Positions 18,583 to 27,041 of a stretch of 64,000 nt of DNA are shown here, one piece after another. Origin of the DNA: Gemmatimonadota bacterium (lineage in GTDB: Bacteria > JAAXHH01); assembly GCA_009841265.1 (NCBI GenBank), contig VXMB01000009.1, forward strand, positions 1,347,911 to 1,411,910, written 5' to 3'. Below the pieces are notes generated by a model. That model saw nothing but the letters and a program-made list of their open reading frames with translations. It had not been told where the DNA came from and searched no databases. How positions within the stretch are numbered: the first letter of the stretch is position 1; the number at the start of each line of letters is the position of its first letter. Made by a program: the position numbers and the translations under genes.

Positions 18583-19608
18583 CTACCTGCCGGGAGGACA
18601 GCAGTCCGGTGGACATCGATCGGGCCAGGGACCCAGGACGCCCTCGGCCGGCCTGGCCGACCCCGGGGATAACCGCTCTTCGACGAGCTCCACGATCATG
18701 TCCACGAAGCGGGGATGGGTCCCCGCCGTCTCCGCCCGAACCATGCGCACCCCGAGTTCATCGCAGCAGGCCCGCGCTTCCACGTCCAGGTCGTAGGCCA
18801 CCTCCATGTGGTCGGAGATGAATCCCACGGGGATCACCACGATCTCTCGATCAGCCGCGTCCGATTCGTGGAATGACCGGATGTAGTCGCAGACGTCGGG
18901 TTCCAGCCAGGGCTGCGCGGGCGGCCCGCTGCGGCTCTGGAAGGTCAGCGACCAGGAGGACATGCCCACGCGCTCACTGATGAGCCGGGACGCTTCGCGG
19001 AGCTGCGCTTCGTAGGCGCAGCCGCCGGCCATGGCCAGGGGTATGCTGTGGGCGGTGTACACGAGGTGCGCCCGCGGACGGCGTTCCTCCGGCAGGCGAT
19101 CCAGCGCGGAGCGAACGCGCGCCGCCATCGTTTCGATGAATCCCGGATGATTGAAAAAGGGCCTGATTTTCTCGATCACCGGTGCGCCGCACCCCGCGTC
19201 GCGACGGGCATCCTCGATGTTCTCCAGGTACTGCCTGCAGTTTGACCAGGAGCTGTACGGGGACGTGACGAAGGCCAGCGCCCGCCGGATTCCGTCCGCG
19301 GCCATGCGCCCGACCGTTTCCGAAAGCAGGGGATGCCAGTTCCGGTTTCCCCAGTAGACCGGCAGGGAATGGTCGCGGGTTTCCAATGCCTCTTCCAGGG
19401 CGGAGATCAGCGCACGGTTCTGGCCGTTGATCGGGCTGACCCCATCGAAATGGTGATAGTGTTCCGCGACCTCCATCATCCGTTCCCGGGGGACGCGCCG
19501 GCCCTTGAGCACGCGCTCGAGGAAGGGGATGACATCGTCCGTACCTTCGGGGCCTCCGAAGGATACCAGGAGCAGTGCGTCGTAGTTCGACAAGCTTCCT
19601 CCCCGCAT
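18583..19608 (-). CDS. hemH: HemH, ferrochelatase
   Basis: 341 residues. Conserved features are LLLVSFGGPEG near the N-terminus, HYHHFDGVSPIN, the metal-binding His in VYTAHSIPLAM and the Glu-containing PVGFISDHMEVAYDLD. The enzyme inserts Fe2+ into a porphyrin. Because HemQ is encoded divergently, the substrate may be coproporphyrin III (the coproporphyrin-dependent route) rather than protoporphyrin IX; sequence alone does not settle this. The C-terminus has a Pro/Cys-containing tail (CPPDCCPPGR). Confidence 0.94.
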   Translation of the reverse strand: MRGGSLSNYDALLLVSFGGPEGTDDVIPFLERVLKGRRVPRERMMEVAEHYHHFDGVSPINGQNRALISALEEALETRDHSLPVYWGNRNWHPLLSETVGRMAADGIRRALAFVTSPYSSWSNCRQYLENIEDARRDAGCGAPVIEKIRPFFNHPGFIETMAARVRSALDRLPEERRPRAHLVYTAHSIPLAMAGGCAYEAQLREASRLISERVGMSSWSLTFQSRSGPPAQPWLEPDVCDYIRSFHESDAADREIVVIPVGFISDHMEVAYDLDVEARACCDELGVRMVRAETAGTHPRFVDMIVELVEERLSPGSARPAEGVLGPWPDRCPPDCCPPGR

Positions 19609-19630
19609 GGTGTTCAGACCCCGTATTTCC

Positions 19631-19663
19631 TTGCCTTGCTACCGGTTCGCGCGTAAGTTACGC
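19631..19663. promoter_or_regulatory. candidate promoter and palindrome in the hemH-hemQ divergent region
   Basis: For hemQ, TTGCCT (19631-19636), 17 bp and TAAGTT (19654-19659) can be read. The -10-like box lies within a 13-bp palindrome, GCGTAAgTTACGC (19651-19663), between the two divergent haem genes. A symmetric site overlapping a -10 box is where a repressor could control both genes; the regulator is unknown. Confidence 0.4.
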
Positions 19664-19721
19664 AAGGTCGGATCCATCGGAATTTCGCACGATTTCGCGG
19701 AATACGCAACAGGGAAGCGCA

Positions 19722-20522
19722 TTGAGCGAAGAAACCGGGAAAACCCCCGACATCCTTGAACGCGGAGCGCCCGTTGACGGGCAGCCCCAGACGGCCGAAA
19801 CACGGCTGTACATGCAGCTCAACGTGTTCACCCTGTCCGGCGCCGGATCCGCCGGTCAGCCTGGTCAGCCTGGTCAGCCTGGTCAGCCTGGTCAGCCTGG
19901 CCAGCCTCGGCAGACCCGGTCAATGGCAGGGGACATTGCGGCCAGGCTCAGGGATTCCGGTCTGGACGCCGCGGTGTACCTCGACGTCAACGATCCCGTG
20001 GGCATCGGCGTGCTGTTTCTCGCCGAAGATCCCGACACCTTCGTATCCGAAGTACGGAGCCTGCTGACGGAACGGCCTTTCGATGTCCTGGACCGCCGCG
20101 GGTCCATGACGATGCTCGGCAGGACCTACTCCATGGGATTCGAGCCGGATCTGATGGAATCACTCATCCACCGGCCGCGCAATACCGTGCTCAACCCCGA
20201 CTGGCCCTGGGTCATCTGGTACCCGCTGCGGCGCAACGGCGCATTCGCACGACTCGAACACAAGGAACAGCGCCAGATCCTGATGGAGCACGCCCACATC
20301 GGTCGGGCCTACGGCCGGGCCGACTTCGCCCACGACATCCGTCTGGCCTGCTACGGGTTGGACGAGGCGGACAACGACTTCGTCATCGGACTTATCGGCA
20401 AGGAACTCTACCCGCTGTCGCGGGTCGTGCAGGACATGCGCAAGACCCAGCAGACCGCATTGTACATCGATTCGCTCGGACCGTTCTTCGTCGGCAAGAA
20501 GATCTGGTCGAGCGACCCGTAA
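19722..20522 (+). CDS. hemQ: HemQ, coproheme decarboxylase (chlorite dismutase family)
   Basis: 266 residues from the TTG at 19722, supported by AGGGA at 19711-19715; the longer frame would run into the hemH promoter region. The C-terminal half is typical of HemQ: WVIWYPLRRN (Tyr corresponding to the catalytic Tyr of the YPMSK motif), MEHAHIGRAYG (first His likely the proximal haem ligand) and the terminal RKTQQTALYIDSLGPFFVGK. HemQ decarboxylates two propionates of coproheme to give haem b. It is divergent from hemH. Residues about 45-62 are a Gly-Gln-Pro repeat absent from known HemQs. Confidence 0.92.
   Translation: MSEETGKTPDILERGAPVDGQPQTAETRLYMQLNVFTLSGAGSAGQPGQPGQPGQPGQPGQPRQTRSMAGDIAARLRDSGLDAAVYLDVNDPVGIGVLFLAEDPDTFVSEVRSLLTERPFDVLDRRGSMTMLGRTYSMGFEPDLMESLIHRPRNTVLNPDWPWVIWYPLRRNGAFARLEHKEQRQILMEHAHIGRAYGRADFAHDIRLACYGLDEADNDFVIGLIGKELYPLSRVVQDMRKTQQTALYIDSLGPFFVGKKIWSSDP
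19854..19907 (+). repeat. six 9-bp in-frame repeats in hemQ (GGTCAGCCT)
   Basis: Five exact GGTCAGCCT units from 19854 and a sixth, GGCCAGCCT, encode (Gly-Gln-Pro)6. The near identity suggests ongoing length variation. Confidence 0.95.
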
Positions 20523-20532
20523 CCTACCGGCG

Positions 20533-21084
20533 TCATCCTCCCGAACCGCCTCGAGTATCTTCCATCGTCTCCAGCGCCTTGAATCCCAGGACGGCGCAGG
20601 CGGACGCCACGTTCAGTGAATTCTTGTAGCCCCGCGTAGGGATCTCGACCAGGCCGTCGCAACGCTCCAGCACATCCCGGCCCACCCCGAGCGCCTCGTT
20701 GCCGAGCACAATGGCCAGTTCGTCCGGAAACACCGCGGCGTCGTACGACACCGACTCCGACGTAGTTTCGGCGGCCCACACCGCGATGCCGCGATCCTGC
20801 AGGCATTCGACCGCGTCGACGGCCGTTTCGAAGTAACGCCAGGGGACGTAATCGATGGTGCCCAGGGCGGTCTTCTCCAGCTTCGCGTGGGGTGGACAGG
20901 CCGTGTATCCGCACAGGAAAAGGCCCTTCACCCGCAGGATATCGCAGGTCCGGAAGATGGAACCCACGTTGAATGCGCTGCGCAGGTTGTCCAGGACGAT
21001 GTAGAGGGGCAGCTTGGGCAGCCGGTCATATGCTTCCTTCGTGATCTCCGCGTCGAAACTGCGGACCTCGAAGTTCGTCTCCAT
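20533..21084 (-). CDS. SpoU/TrmH-family RNA 2'-O-methyltransferase
   Basis: 183 residues from the ATG at 21084, chosen because AGGAG lies 10 bp upstream; a GTG at 21123 would add 13 residues reaching into the intergenic repeat. The SPOUT knot motifs are present: NLRSAFNVGSIFRT (motif 1), LAIVLGNEALGV (motif 2) and IPTRGYKNSLNVASA (motif 3). The enzyme methylates a ribose in tRNA or rRNA using SAM. There is no N-terminal RNA-binding extension. The target is unknown. It is the last gene of the minus-strand run that begins near 26288. Confidence 0.9.
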   Translation of the reverse strand: METNFEVRSFDAEITKEAYDRLPKLPLYIVLDNLRSAFNVGSIFRTCDILRVKGLFLCGYTACPPHAKLEKTALGTIDYVPWRYFETAVDAVECLQDRGIAVWAAETTSESVSYDAAVFPDELAIVLGNEALGVGRDVLERCDGLVEIPTRGYKNSLNVASACAVLGFKALETMEDTRGGSGG

Positions 21085-21108
21085 GTCTTCGGTTCTCCTG
21101 GACAGCGT

Positions 21109-21159
21109 GGGGCGTTTACTCACAGGGGGCGTTTATTCGCGCGGGGCGTTCATTCGCCG
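21109..21159 (+). repeat. intergenic tandem repeat, 17-bp unit, three copies
   Basis: Units beginning at 21109, 21126 and 21143 share GGGGCGTT-A-TC. They lie between pyrF and the SpoU-family gene, immediately upstream of the latter. Confidence 0.85.
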
Positions 21160-21193
21160 GGCGCGGGCGGGAGATGCACCAAGAGGCGTGCAT

Positions 21194-22006
21194 TCAGGGC
21201 AACAGGTCGTTGATCTCGTCTCTGAGCCGAAAGGTGGCCGCCCGGGCAGACTCGGCGAAGTCATAGCCGCCGGAGGAATAGAGGATGCTCCGGGAGGAAT
21301 TAATGAGTAGTCCGCCGCCATGCTCGTCGACGCCTTCGCGGATGACCGTTTCCAGGTCGCCGCCCTGGGTGCCGATCCCGGGGATCAGCAGAGGCATGTC
21401 GGGCGCGACGGCGCGGATACCCGCCAGGGATTCCGCCTGCGTGGCCCCCACGACCAGGCCCGCGTTCCGGGTGGTGTTCCACGACCTGGCCGCGCTGGCC
21501 ACCTCCAGGTACAGCGGGTGTCCGTTGACGGACAGGTACTGGAATTCACGGGAGCTTTCATTGGATGTCAGGCAGAGGATGAAAACCCCCCGGTCGGTGT
21601 AGTCCAGGAAGGGCTGCACGGAATCCCGTCCCTGGTAGGGATTGACGGTCACCGCGTCGAAACCGAAATGCTCAAACAGCGCCTTCGCGTACATGCGGGC
21701 ACTGTTCCCCATGTCTCCCCGCTTGCAGTCGCAGATGACCACGACCCCATCCGGTATCACCGTGAGCGTGCGCTCCAGCGCTTCGTAGCCCCTCGAGCCC
21801 ATGACCTCGAAAAACGCGATGTTCAGCTTGTAGGCCGAAACGAGATCCGAGGTGTGCTCGATGATCGCCCGGTTGAACTCGAACAACGCGTCCGGTCCCG
21901 ACCTGAGGTGCTTCGGGAATCGATCCAGGTCCGGATCGAGCCCCACGCAGACCAGGCTGTTCGCCACGGCCCGGGCGCGATTCAGACTATCTACGAACGG
22001 TGACAT
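21194..22006 (-). CDS. pyrF: PyrF, orotidine-5'-phosphate decarboxylase
   Basis: 270 residues from the ATG at 22006, with AGAGGA 6 bp upstream. The active-site signature is VICDCKRGDMGNSA (Asp-x-Lys-x-x-Asp), and LLIPGIGTQGGD is the phosphate-binding loop. Length and motifs fit the longer 'type 2' bacterial form. It makes UMP from OMP. It overlaps the pyrD stop by 16 bp, so the order pyrK-pyrD-pyrF is translationally coupled. Confidence 0.95.
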   Translation of the reverse strand: MSPFVDSLNRARAVANSLVCVGLDPDLDRFPKHLRSGPDALFEFNRAIIEHTSDLVSAYKLNIAFFEVMGSRGYEALERTLTVIPDGVVVICDCKRGDMGNSARMYAKALFEHFGFDAVTVNPYQGRDSVQPFLDYTDRGVFILCLTSNESSREFQYLSVNGHPLYLEVASAARSWNTTRNAGLVVGATQAESLAGIRAVAPDMPLLIPGIGTQGGDLETVIREGVDEHGGGLLINSSRSILYSSGGYDFAESARAATFRLRDEINDLLP

Positions 22007-22941
22007 GGGGCGTCCTCTTGTGAAGGTGTTTGTATGCTTCCGATCAGCGAGCGGACCGAGTGCACTTCCGAGGCGGCGCACCATTCGGCCAGCGTACGCG
22101 CGACAGACGGTCCGGCGCGGGGTTCCACGAAGGTCGCCGTGCCCACCTGGACGGCCGTGGCGCCCGCCACGAGGAACTCCACGGCGTCTTCTCCGCTCAT
22201 GATACCGCCGATGCCGATGACCGGGACGGTCACCTGGCTTGCGATCCGGTAGACGGCCGCAACGGCCACGGGCTTGATGGCCGGACCCGACAGCCCCCCC
22301 GTGACGGCGCCGAGCATGGGGCGGCGCGTGCGAATGTCCACCGCCATGCCTCGCAGGGTGTTGATGGCCGATATGGCGTCGGCGCCGGCCTCTTCGACAC
22401 TGCGGGCGATCTCCGCGATGTCCGTAACGTTCGGCGTGAGTTTGGCGATGATCGGCAGTTCCGTGATGCCCCGCAGCGTGGAAACCAGTTCCGCCGCACG
22501 CCGTGGATCGGTGCTGAAGTCCATGCCCCCGGACACGTTCGGGCAGGACATGTTGATCTCCAGGGCATCAATGCCCTCGCAGTCCGACAGGCGTTCGGTC
22601 ACGTAGACGAACTCCTCAACCGGACCTCCGCCCACGTTGACGATCAACGCGGTGTCCACCTTTCTCAAATACGGCATCTTGTCCCGGATGAAGGCCTTCA
22701 CGCCCACGTTCTGCAGTCCGATGGAATTGAGCATGCCGGCGGCCGTCTCCGCGGCCCGGGGCGGAGGATTGCCCGGCCAGGGCTCGGGCGTGAGCGTTTT
22801 CGTGACGATGCCGCCGAAATCGGAGAGATCCACGAACCGGCCGTACTCCGATCCGTATCCGAAGGTGCCCGATGCAGCGAGCACGGGATTCCTAAGCTTC
22901 AGCGCACCGATATTTACCGTCAAATCGGGTGTTGCCGTCAC
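21991..22941 (-). CDS. pyrD: PyrD, dihydroorotate dehydrogenase B catalytic subunit
   Basis: 316 residues from the GTG at 22941, overlapping the pyrK stop (GTGA) and preceded by AGGAGG; a longer open frame extends into pyrK and was rejected. Features are ASGTFGYGSEY, TKTLTPEPWPGNPPPR, the catalytic-Cys loop NMSCPNVSGG and the FMN-phosphate loop PVIGIGGIMSGEDA. Class 1B enzymes oxidise dihydroorotate and pass electrons through the PyrK Fe-S/FAD subunit to NAD+. Confidence 0.96.
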   Translation of the reverse strand: MTATPDLTVNIGALKLRNPVLAASGTFGYGSEYGRFVDLSDFGGIVTKTLTPEPWPGNPPPRAAETAAGMLNSIGLQNVGVKAFIRDKMPYLRKVDTALIVNVGGGPVEEFVYVTERLSDCEGIDALEINMSCPNVSGGMDFSTDPRRAAELVSTLRGITELPIIAKLTPNVTDIAEIARSVEEAGADAISAINTLRGMAVDIRTRRPMLGAVTGGLSGPAIKPVAVAAVYRIASQVTVPVIGIGGIMSGEDAVEFLVAGATAVQVGTATFVEPRAGPSVARTLAEWCAASEVHSVRSLIGSIQTPSQEDAPCHRS

Positions 22942-23798
22942 AGCACGACCTCCTGCATGTCGAACACCGGACCGGCGTCGCAGACCCGCTCGTAGCGTTG
23001 GGACGAAGACCGTGCACCGGGGTCGGTACAGGCCACGACGCAGGCCATGCACACGCCCACGCCGCAGGGCATGATCCCCTCGAGGGAGACCTGTCCGTCA
23101 ATACCGGCTTCTCGTGCGATTTCCTGGCAACGCCGCATCATGGGCGTCGGACCGCAGGCATAGAGATAGGCGCATCGCCGGGGCGAGGAGGCCAGTTCCC
23201 GTTCCAGCAGGTCCGTCACCAGGCCGTGGTAGCCCGTCGTACCATCGTCGGTCGCCAGCCTGACGTCGACCCCGTATTCGCGGAATTTCTCTTCCCCACT
23301 CAAGAGGCCCGCCGTGGCCGCGCCGAAGAGCACCGTCATTTCGGCCGGCCGCGCCCGTCCATCTCTTGCCGTCTCCTGGGCCAGGGAGAGAAAGGGCGCC
23401 ACGCCGACGCCCCCGGCGACCATGACCACCGGCCGGCCCGCGTGCACCGGCTCGAACGTCTTTCCCAGGGGTCCGAGCACGTCGACCCGTTCTCCGCGGC
23501 GCCGCGTCGCCAGGATCTCGGTGCCGCCGCCGACAATCCGGTATATGAGCCCGAAAACGCCTCGTTCCGGATCCCGTTCGGCAATGCTGAAGGGACGCCT
23601 GAGCAGGGGGGTGTGACGGAGCCAGGTCTGCCTGCTGCTGTCCTCCGAGACATCGGAAGCGATCAGGTGTACGAAGTGACCGGGCAGGGCGTGTCGTGTG
23701 ATTTCGGGTGCCAGCAGGTCGATCCAGTACAGGCCGGGACCGATTTCACGGTTGGTGAGGATTTCGGCGCCGTACTGGCAGATGGGGATGGTGGACAT
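22938..23798 (-). CDS. pyrK: PyrK, dihydroorotate dehydrogenase B electron-transfer subunit
   Basis: 286 residues. An FAD-binding domain (RRPFSI) and an NAD-binding domain (VMVAGGVGVAPFLSLA) precede a [2Fe-2S] site CGVGVCMACVVAC with a fourth Cys in RVCDAGPVF. This is the ferredoxin-reductase-like partner of PyrD. The gene starts 41 bp after the TPR-lipoprotein gene on the same strand. Confidence 0.95.
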   Translation of the reverse strand: MSTIPICQYGAEILTNREIGPGLYWIDLLAPEITRHALPGHFVHLIASDVSEDSSRQTWLRHTPLLRRPFSIAERDPERGVFGLIYRIVGGGTEILATRRRGERVDVLGPLGKTFEPVHAGRPVVMVAGGVGVAPFLSLAQETARDGRARPAEMTVLFGAATAGLLSGEEKFREYGVDVRLATDDGTTGYHGLVTDLLERELASSPRRCAYLYACGPTPMMRRCQEIAREAGIDGQVSLEGIMPCGVGVCMACVVACTDPGARSSSQRYERVCDAGPVFDMQEVVL

Positions 23799-23839
23799 GC
23801 TCCACTACAATACAGCCGGCCGGGCCGAATGTCAACGCA

Positions 23840-25588
23840 TCATTTGTCCGGAGCCGGGGCCGGGGCGGGAAGCAGTTCCTCCATGAGGCGGATCTTGTCA
23901 CGGACGGAATTTGCCTGTTCCGACCGGGGATGGCGTTCCACGATTTCGCGATAGCGGTCGAGGGCGGTGTCCGGATCGTCGAAATGCGTCTCGGCAAGCC
24001 AGCCCAATGCATAAAGCGCCTGCGGCGCGTATTCACCATCCGGATCCCGTTGGAGGACCAGTTCGTAGAGCCCGCGCGCGGAGTCCGGCCGGTCGGCTTC
24101 GAAAAGCAGCCGTTCCGCCTCGGAAAACAGCCGGTCCGGGGGCAGTTCACCTACGATGGGTTTCGACCGCAGGATGGCTGCTTCCACGGCGTGCGCGGTC
24201 CCGGGATACCGAACGGCGATGGAATCGAAGACCGAACTGGCGTTATCCGGGTCATTCAGCATCTCGTCGAGTATCCAGCCCCTTGCGAAGGCGGCCTTGG
24301 CGGCCATGGAGGGATCATTCGACCCTTCTTCAATGGCGCGGTACTGGCTCAGGGCCGAGTCGGCCATCTCCAGCTGAAACAGGTACAGTTCCGCCAGCTG
24401 GTATCGCAGGCCGACCGCGTCTTCCGTCAGTTTCGCGTAGTTCGACGAGGTATTCGAATCGGGATCGCCGGAGGATTTCATCGCTTCCATCGCGGCCAGC
24501 AGGTTTCCGAGGTTTCCGTCCAAGCGCCGCAGTTCGCGTATGGCGCCATGCTTCCTGTCGGCCTCATCCCCGACCCAGAACGAACGCGGACTCGTGCGCC
24601 GCGCCTCGTCATACCAATGCTCCGTCAGATCGAGATCCCCCGCGGTCCGGTATAGTTCCCCCAGTTCGAACATGGCCCGGGAGACTTCCTCCGCGTGACT
24701 CCGGTCGGACTCGAAATAGGTGATGAGCGACTCGTACGTGGAGACGGCCGAATCATGCAAGTCCATTTCAGCCTGGCACGCGGCGATCGCCAGCATGACC
24801 TCTGGGTGGTAGTCGCTGAAGGCGCGCTGATCCAGCAACGACTCGAATGTCCGCAGCGCAGCCGGCAGATCCCCCTCGCGCCGCAGGCTTTCACCCAGCA
24901 TGTAAGCCGCCTGAAACTTGAGCTTCCGGGTCCGTGCCTGCTCGATGGCATGTGCGAGTTGTTCCCTGGCTTCGGAGAACCGATGCTCCTCCAGCCTGGC
25001 AAGTGCGATGTTGTACCTGGCTTCCGCCTCCCGTTCATCGCCGGGCCGCGTTTCCAGCACTTCCTGGAACCGCGCGACGGATTCCCCGTAGCGGGCGCCG
25101 CCCAGGGCGATCTTTCCCCGAAGCATCAGGGCGTCCGGAAACCGGTCGCTGCCGGGAAACTCCCTGACGAAGCGTTCCAGCTGCTCATCGGCCCGGGTGG
25201 AATCTCCCGCGTTGAGGAGGCTGTTGCCCAGGGAAAAAACGCAGTGGCCGGTAAATTCGCCGTCCGGGAACAGCCTCAGCACCTGCTCATATCGCTTGAT
25301 AGCCTGCAGATGCTGTCCCTGGATCGACCGGACGTCACCGATCAGTACCAGCGCGTCGTCTACATAGGAACTTCCGGGGTGATCCCGCAGGACGAGACCC
25401 GCGTTTTCGACGGCAAGCTCGTAGGACGCAAGGGCCAGGGGCGGTATGCCGCCATCGGGAGTTTGCTGGTAGAGCCGTATCCGCTCCCCTTCCTTGAACG
25501 CTTTCCTGGCGTTGTAAAACGTATTGTAGTACGCGCATCCGAAGATCACGCACACCAGGGTGAACAGGATCAGGGAAGTCCTGCGCAT
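23840..25588 (-). CDS. TPR-repeat lipoprotein
   Basis: 582 residues. The N-terminus MRRTSLILFTLVCVIFGC is a lipoprotein signal with Cys18 as the lipidated residue, so the mature protein is membrane-attached in the periplasm. The remainder is alpha-helical with many tetratricopeptide-like repeats (for example ALVLIGDVRSIQGQHLQAIK, ALYALGWLAETHFDDPDTAL), as in BamD/YbgF-like scaffold proteins. The specific partner is unknown; length and the AYYNTFYNARKAF start differ from BamD. It starts 1 bp after the stop of the response regulator gene, so the two are cotranscribed. Confidence 0.85.
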   Translation of the reverse strand: MRRTSLILFTLVCVIFGCAYYNTFYNARKAFKEGERIRLYQQTPDGGIPPLALASYELAVENAGLVLRDHPGSSYVDDALVLIGDVRSIQGQHLQAIKRYEQVLRLFPDGEFTGHCVFSLGNSLLNAGDSTRADEQLERFVREFPGSDRFPDALMLRGKIALGGARYGESVARFQEVLETRPGDEREAEARYNIALARLEEHRFSEAREQLAHAIEQARTRKLKFQAAYMLGESLRREGDLPAALRTFESLLDQRAFSDYHPEVMLAIAACQAEMDLHDSAVSTYESLITYFESDRSHAEEVSRAMFELGELYRTAGDLDLTEHWYDEARRTSPRSFWVGDEADRKHGAIRELRRLDGNLGNLLAAMEAMKSSGDPDSNTSSNYAKLTEDAVGLRYQLAELYLFQLEMADSALSQYRAIEEGSNDPSMAAKAAFARGWILDEMLNDPDNASSVFDSIAVRYPGTAHAVEAAILRSKPIVGELPPDRLFSEAERLLFEADRPDSARGLYELVLQRDPDGEYAPQALYALGWLAETHFDDPDTALDRYREIVERHPRSEQANSVRDKIRLMEELLPAPAPAPDK

Positions 25589-25589
25589 C

Positions 25590-26288
25590 TCAATCTCCGA
25601 ATTTGTAGCCGACGCCCCGGACGGTCGTGATGATATGCACGCCGTGGCGTTCGATCTTCATGCGCAGCCGTCTCACGTGCACGTCCACCGTCCTCGTACC
25701 GCTGAAATAATCGTATCCCCAGACGGCGGTCAGCAGCTCGTCCCGCGTAAACACCCGTCCCCTGTGCCGGGCCAGGTGCTTGAGCAACTCGTACTCCTTG
25801 AGGGTCAGGTCGATCGCCTTGCCCCGGATCGTGACTTCGTAGTTGCCCAGGTTGATCAGCAGGTCGCCCCAGACGATCATATCCTGGATCTGCACGCTGT
25901 GGCGCCGCCAGAGGACGTTCTTGATGCGAAGATCGAACTCGCGGACGTTGTATGGCGCGCAGATGAAATCGTCGATTCCCCGGGTGACGTCGAGGTCGCC
26001 GATGGCGTCACAGCCGGTCAGGACGATGACCGCGGGGGCGTGCCGGAACCCGCGCGACCGCAGTTCGTCCATCACGAAAGGAAGGACCGACCGGGGCCGG
26101 TCCGTCTGGATGAGCAGGACGTCTGAATCGGGTATACGAGCGTGGAGGTCTTCAACAACGGTGTAATGCAGTTCCGTTAAGGGGTAACCTGCGCCGCTCA
26201 ACCACCTGATCAGCGGTTCGACGGGTTCCTGGCGGGCAATAAGGATCGATATTCGGGGAAGCCCGTTGCCGCTAAGTCTAACGGTCAT
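25590..26288 (-). CDS. OmpR/PhoB-type transcriptional regulator with degenerate receiver domain
   Basis: 232 residues. The C-terminal winged helix is orthodox (LTLKEYELLKHLARHRGRVF, WGYDYFSGTRTVDVHVRRLR, TVRGVGYKF). The N-terminal receiver keeps the fold pattern but loses its chemistry: the two acidic residues after the first strand are Arg19 and Gln20, the phospho-acceptor Asp position is Gln61, and the conserved Lys is Ala111; only Thr91 remains. It is therefore unlikely to be controlled by phosphorylation. No histidine kinase is nearby. A perfect 12-bp palindrome lies upstream. Confidence 0.9.
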   Translation of the reverse strand: MTVRLSGNGLPRISILIARQEPVEPLIRWLSGAGYPLTELHYTVVEDLHARIPDSDVLLIQTDRPRSVLPFVMDELRSRGFRHAPAVIVLTGCDAIGDLDVTRGIDDFICAPYNVREFDLRIKNVLWRRHSVQIQDMIVWGDLLINLGNYEVTIRGKAIDLTLKEYELLKHLARHRGRVFTRDELLTAVWGYDYFSGTRTVDVHVRRLRMKIERHGVHIITTVRGVGYKFGD

Positions 26289-26319
26289 GGGTTCTCACTA
26301 CAGGCCCACGTTGGAAGGA

Positions 26320-26331
26320 GCAACCGGTTGC
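26320..26331. promoter_or_regulatory. 12-bp perfect palindrome upstream of the response regulator gene
   Basis: GCAACCGGTTGC lies 32 bp upstream of the start codon, in the 70-bp gap between ssb and the regulator gene. It may be an operator, for example for autoregulation, but a palindrome this short can arise by chance. Confidence 0.3.
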
Positions 26332-26358
26332 GACGAACGGGCTATCCCGCGAATGGCG

Positions 26359-26796
26359 TCAAAACGGAAGATCGTCGTCGGAATCGGACTCGGGCGAAGA
26401 AGGCGGCACTTCCGTCGCCGTGCTTTTGGTTCCTCCGGGCGCGTCCGATGCAAGCTCATTCTGCTGGCGGGCACTCAGCATTTGCATCTCGTTCGCCACG
26501 ATCTCGGTCATGTACCGTTTCATCCCGTTCTGATCCTCCCAGGAACGGGTCTGCAGCCGTCCTTCGACATACACCGGCGCGCCTTTCTTGAGATACTGGC
26601 CGCAGATCTCCGCCAGTTTCGAAAAGGCCACGATACGGTGCCATTCCGTTTCTTCCCGCCGTTCTCCGTCCTGCGTGTTCCACTGGCGCGTCGTGGCCAT
26701 GCGGAAGTTTACTACGGCCCGGCCGGCAGGCGTGTACCTCATCTCGGGATCCGCGCCGAGATTACCGATCAGAATGACTTTATTCAAACTGGCCAT
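26359..26796 (-). CDS. ssb: single-stranded DNA-binding protein
   Basis: 145 residues. The OB-fold is clear: [57 protein letters not shown]. The linker is short and ends in the acidic tip DSDDDLPF, which binds partner proteins of replication and repair. An AAGGAG site sits 8 bp before the ATG, and a near-consensus promoter is at 26831-26859. Confidence 0.97.
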   Translation of the reverse strand: MASLNKVILIGNLGADPEMRYTPAGRAVVNFRMATTRQWNTQDGERREETEWHRIVAFSKLAEICGQYLKKGAPVYVEGRLQTRSWEDQNGMKRYMTEIVANEMQMLSARQQNELASDAPGGTKSTATEVPPSSPESDSDDDLPF

Positions 26797-26830
26797 TGGG
26801 GATGCTCCTTATATGGAAAATAGTGAAATG

Positions 26831-26859
26831 AGTATAGCGCGATACACAGAGCGAGTCAA
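26831..26859 (-). promoter_or_regulatory. sigma-70-type promoter of ssb
   Basis: On the minus strand TTGACT (26859-26854), a spacer of exactly 17 bp and TATACT (26836-26831) precede the ssb start by about 35 bp. This is among the best promoter matches in the window. Confidence 0.7.
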
Positions 26860-26904
26860 GCGAATTTCCCCCTGTCCCGGGACCGCCGCGCGGGATAAAA
26901 CCGC

Positions 26905-26934
26905 TTGCTAATCCCCGGTATCGCACGCTATATT
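26905..26934 (+). promoter_or_regulatory. probable promoter of the lptF-lptG unit
   Basis: TTGCTA (26905-26910), an 18-bp spacer and TATATT (26929-26934) lie in the divergent ssb-lptF region, about 108 bp before the lptF ATG. Confidence 0.5.
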
Positions 26935-27041
26935 CGAATAGTCGAGGGACCTTTTAAAAACATCGTAACTATTGTTGACGGAACCCGACATCGGACGCGC
27001 CGGAATGCCCTCCCCCGGCCCGTTATCCTCCCGATTGGCCC

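Noticed and set aside
23055..23160. Second translational start inside pyrK giving a ferredoxin-like fragment
   Set aside because: The [2Fe-2S] segment belongs to the continuous PyrK frame; no independent start signal is seen.
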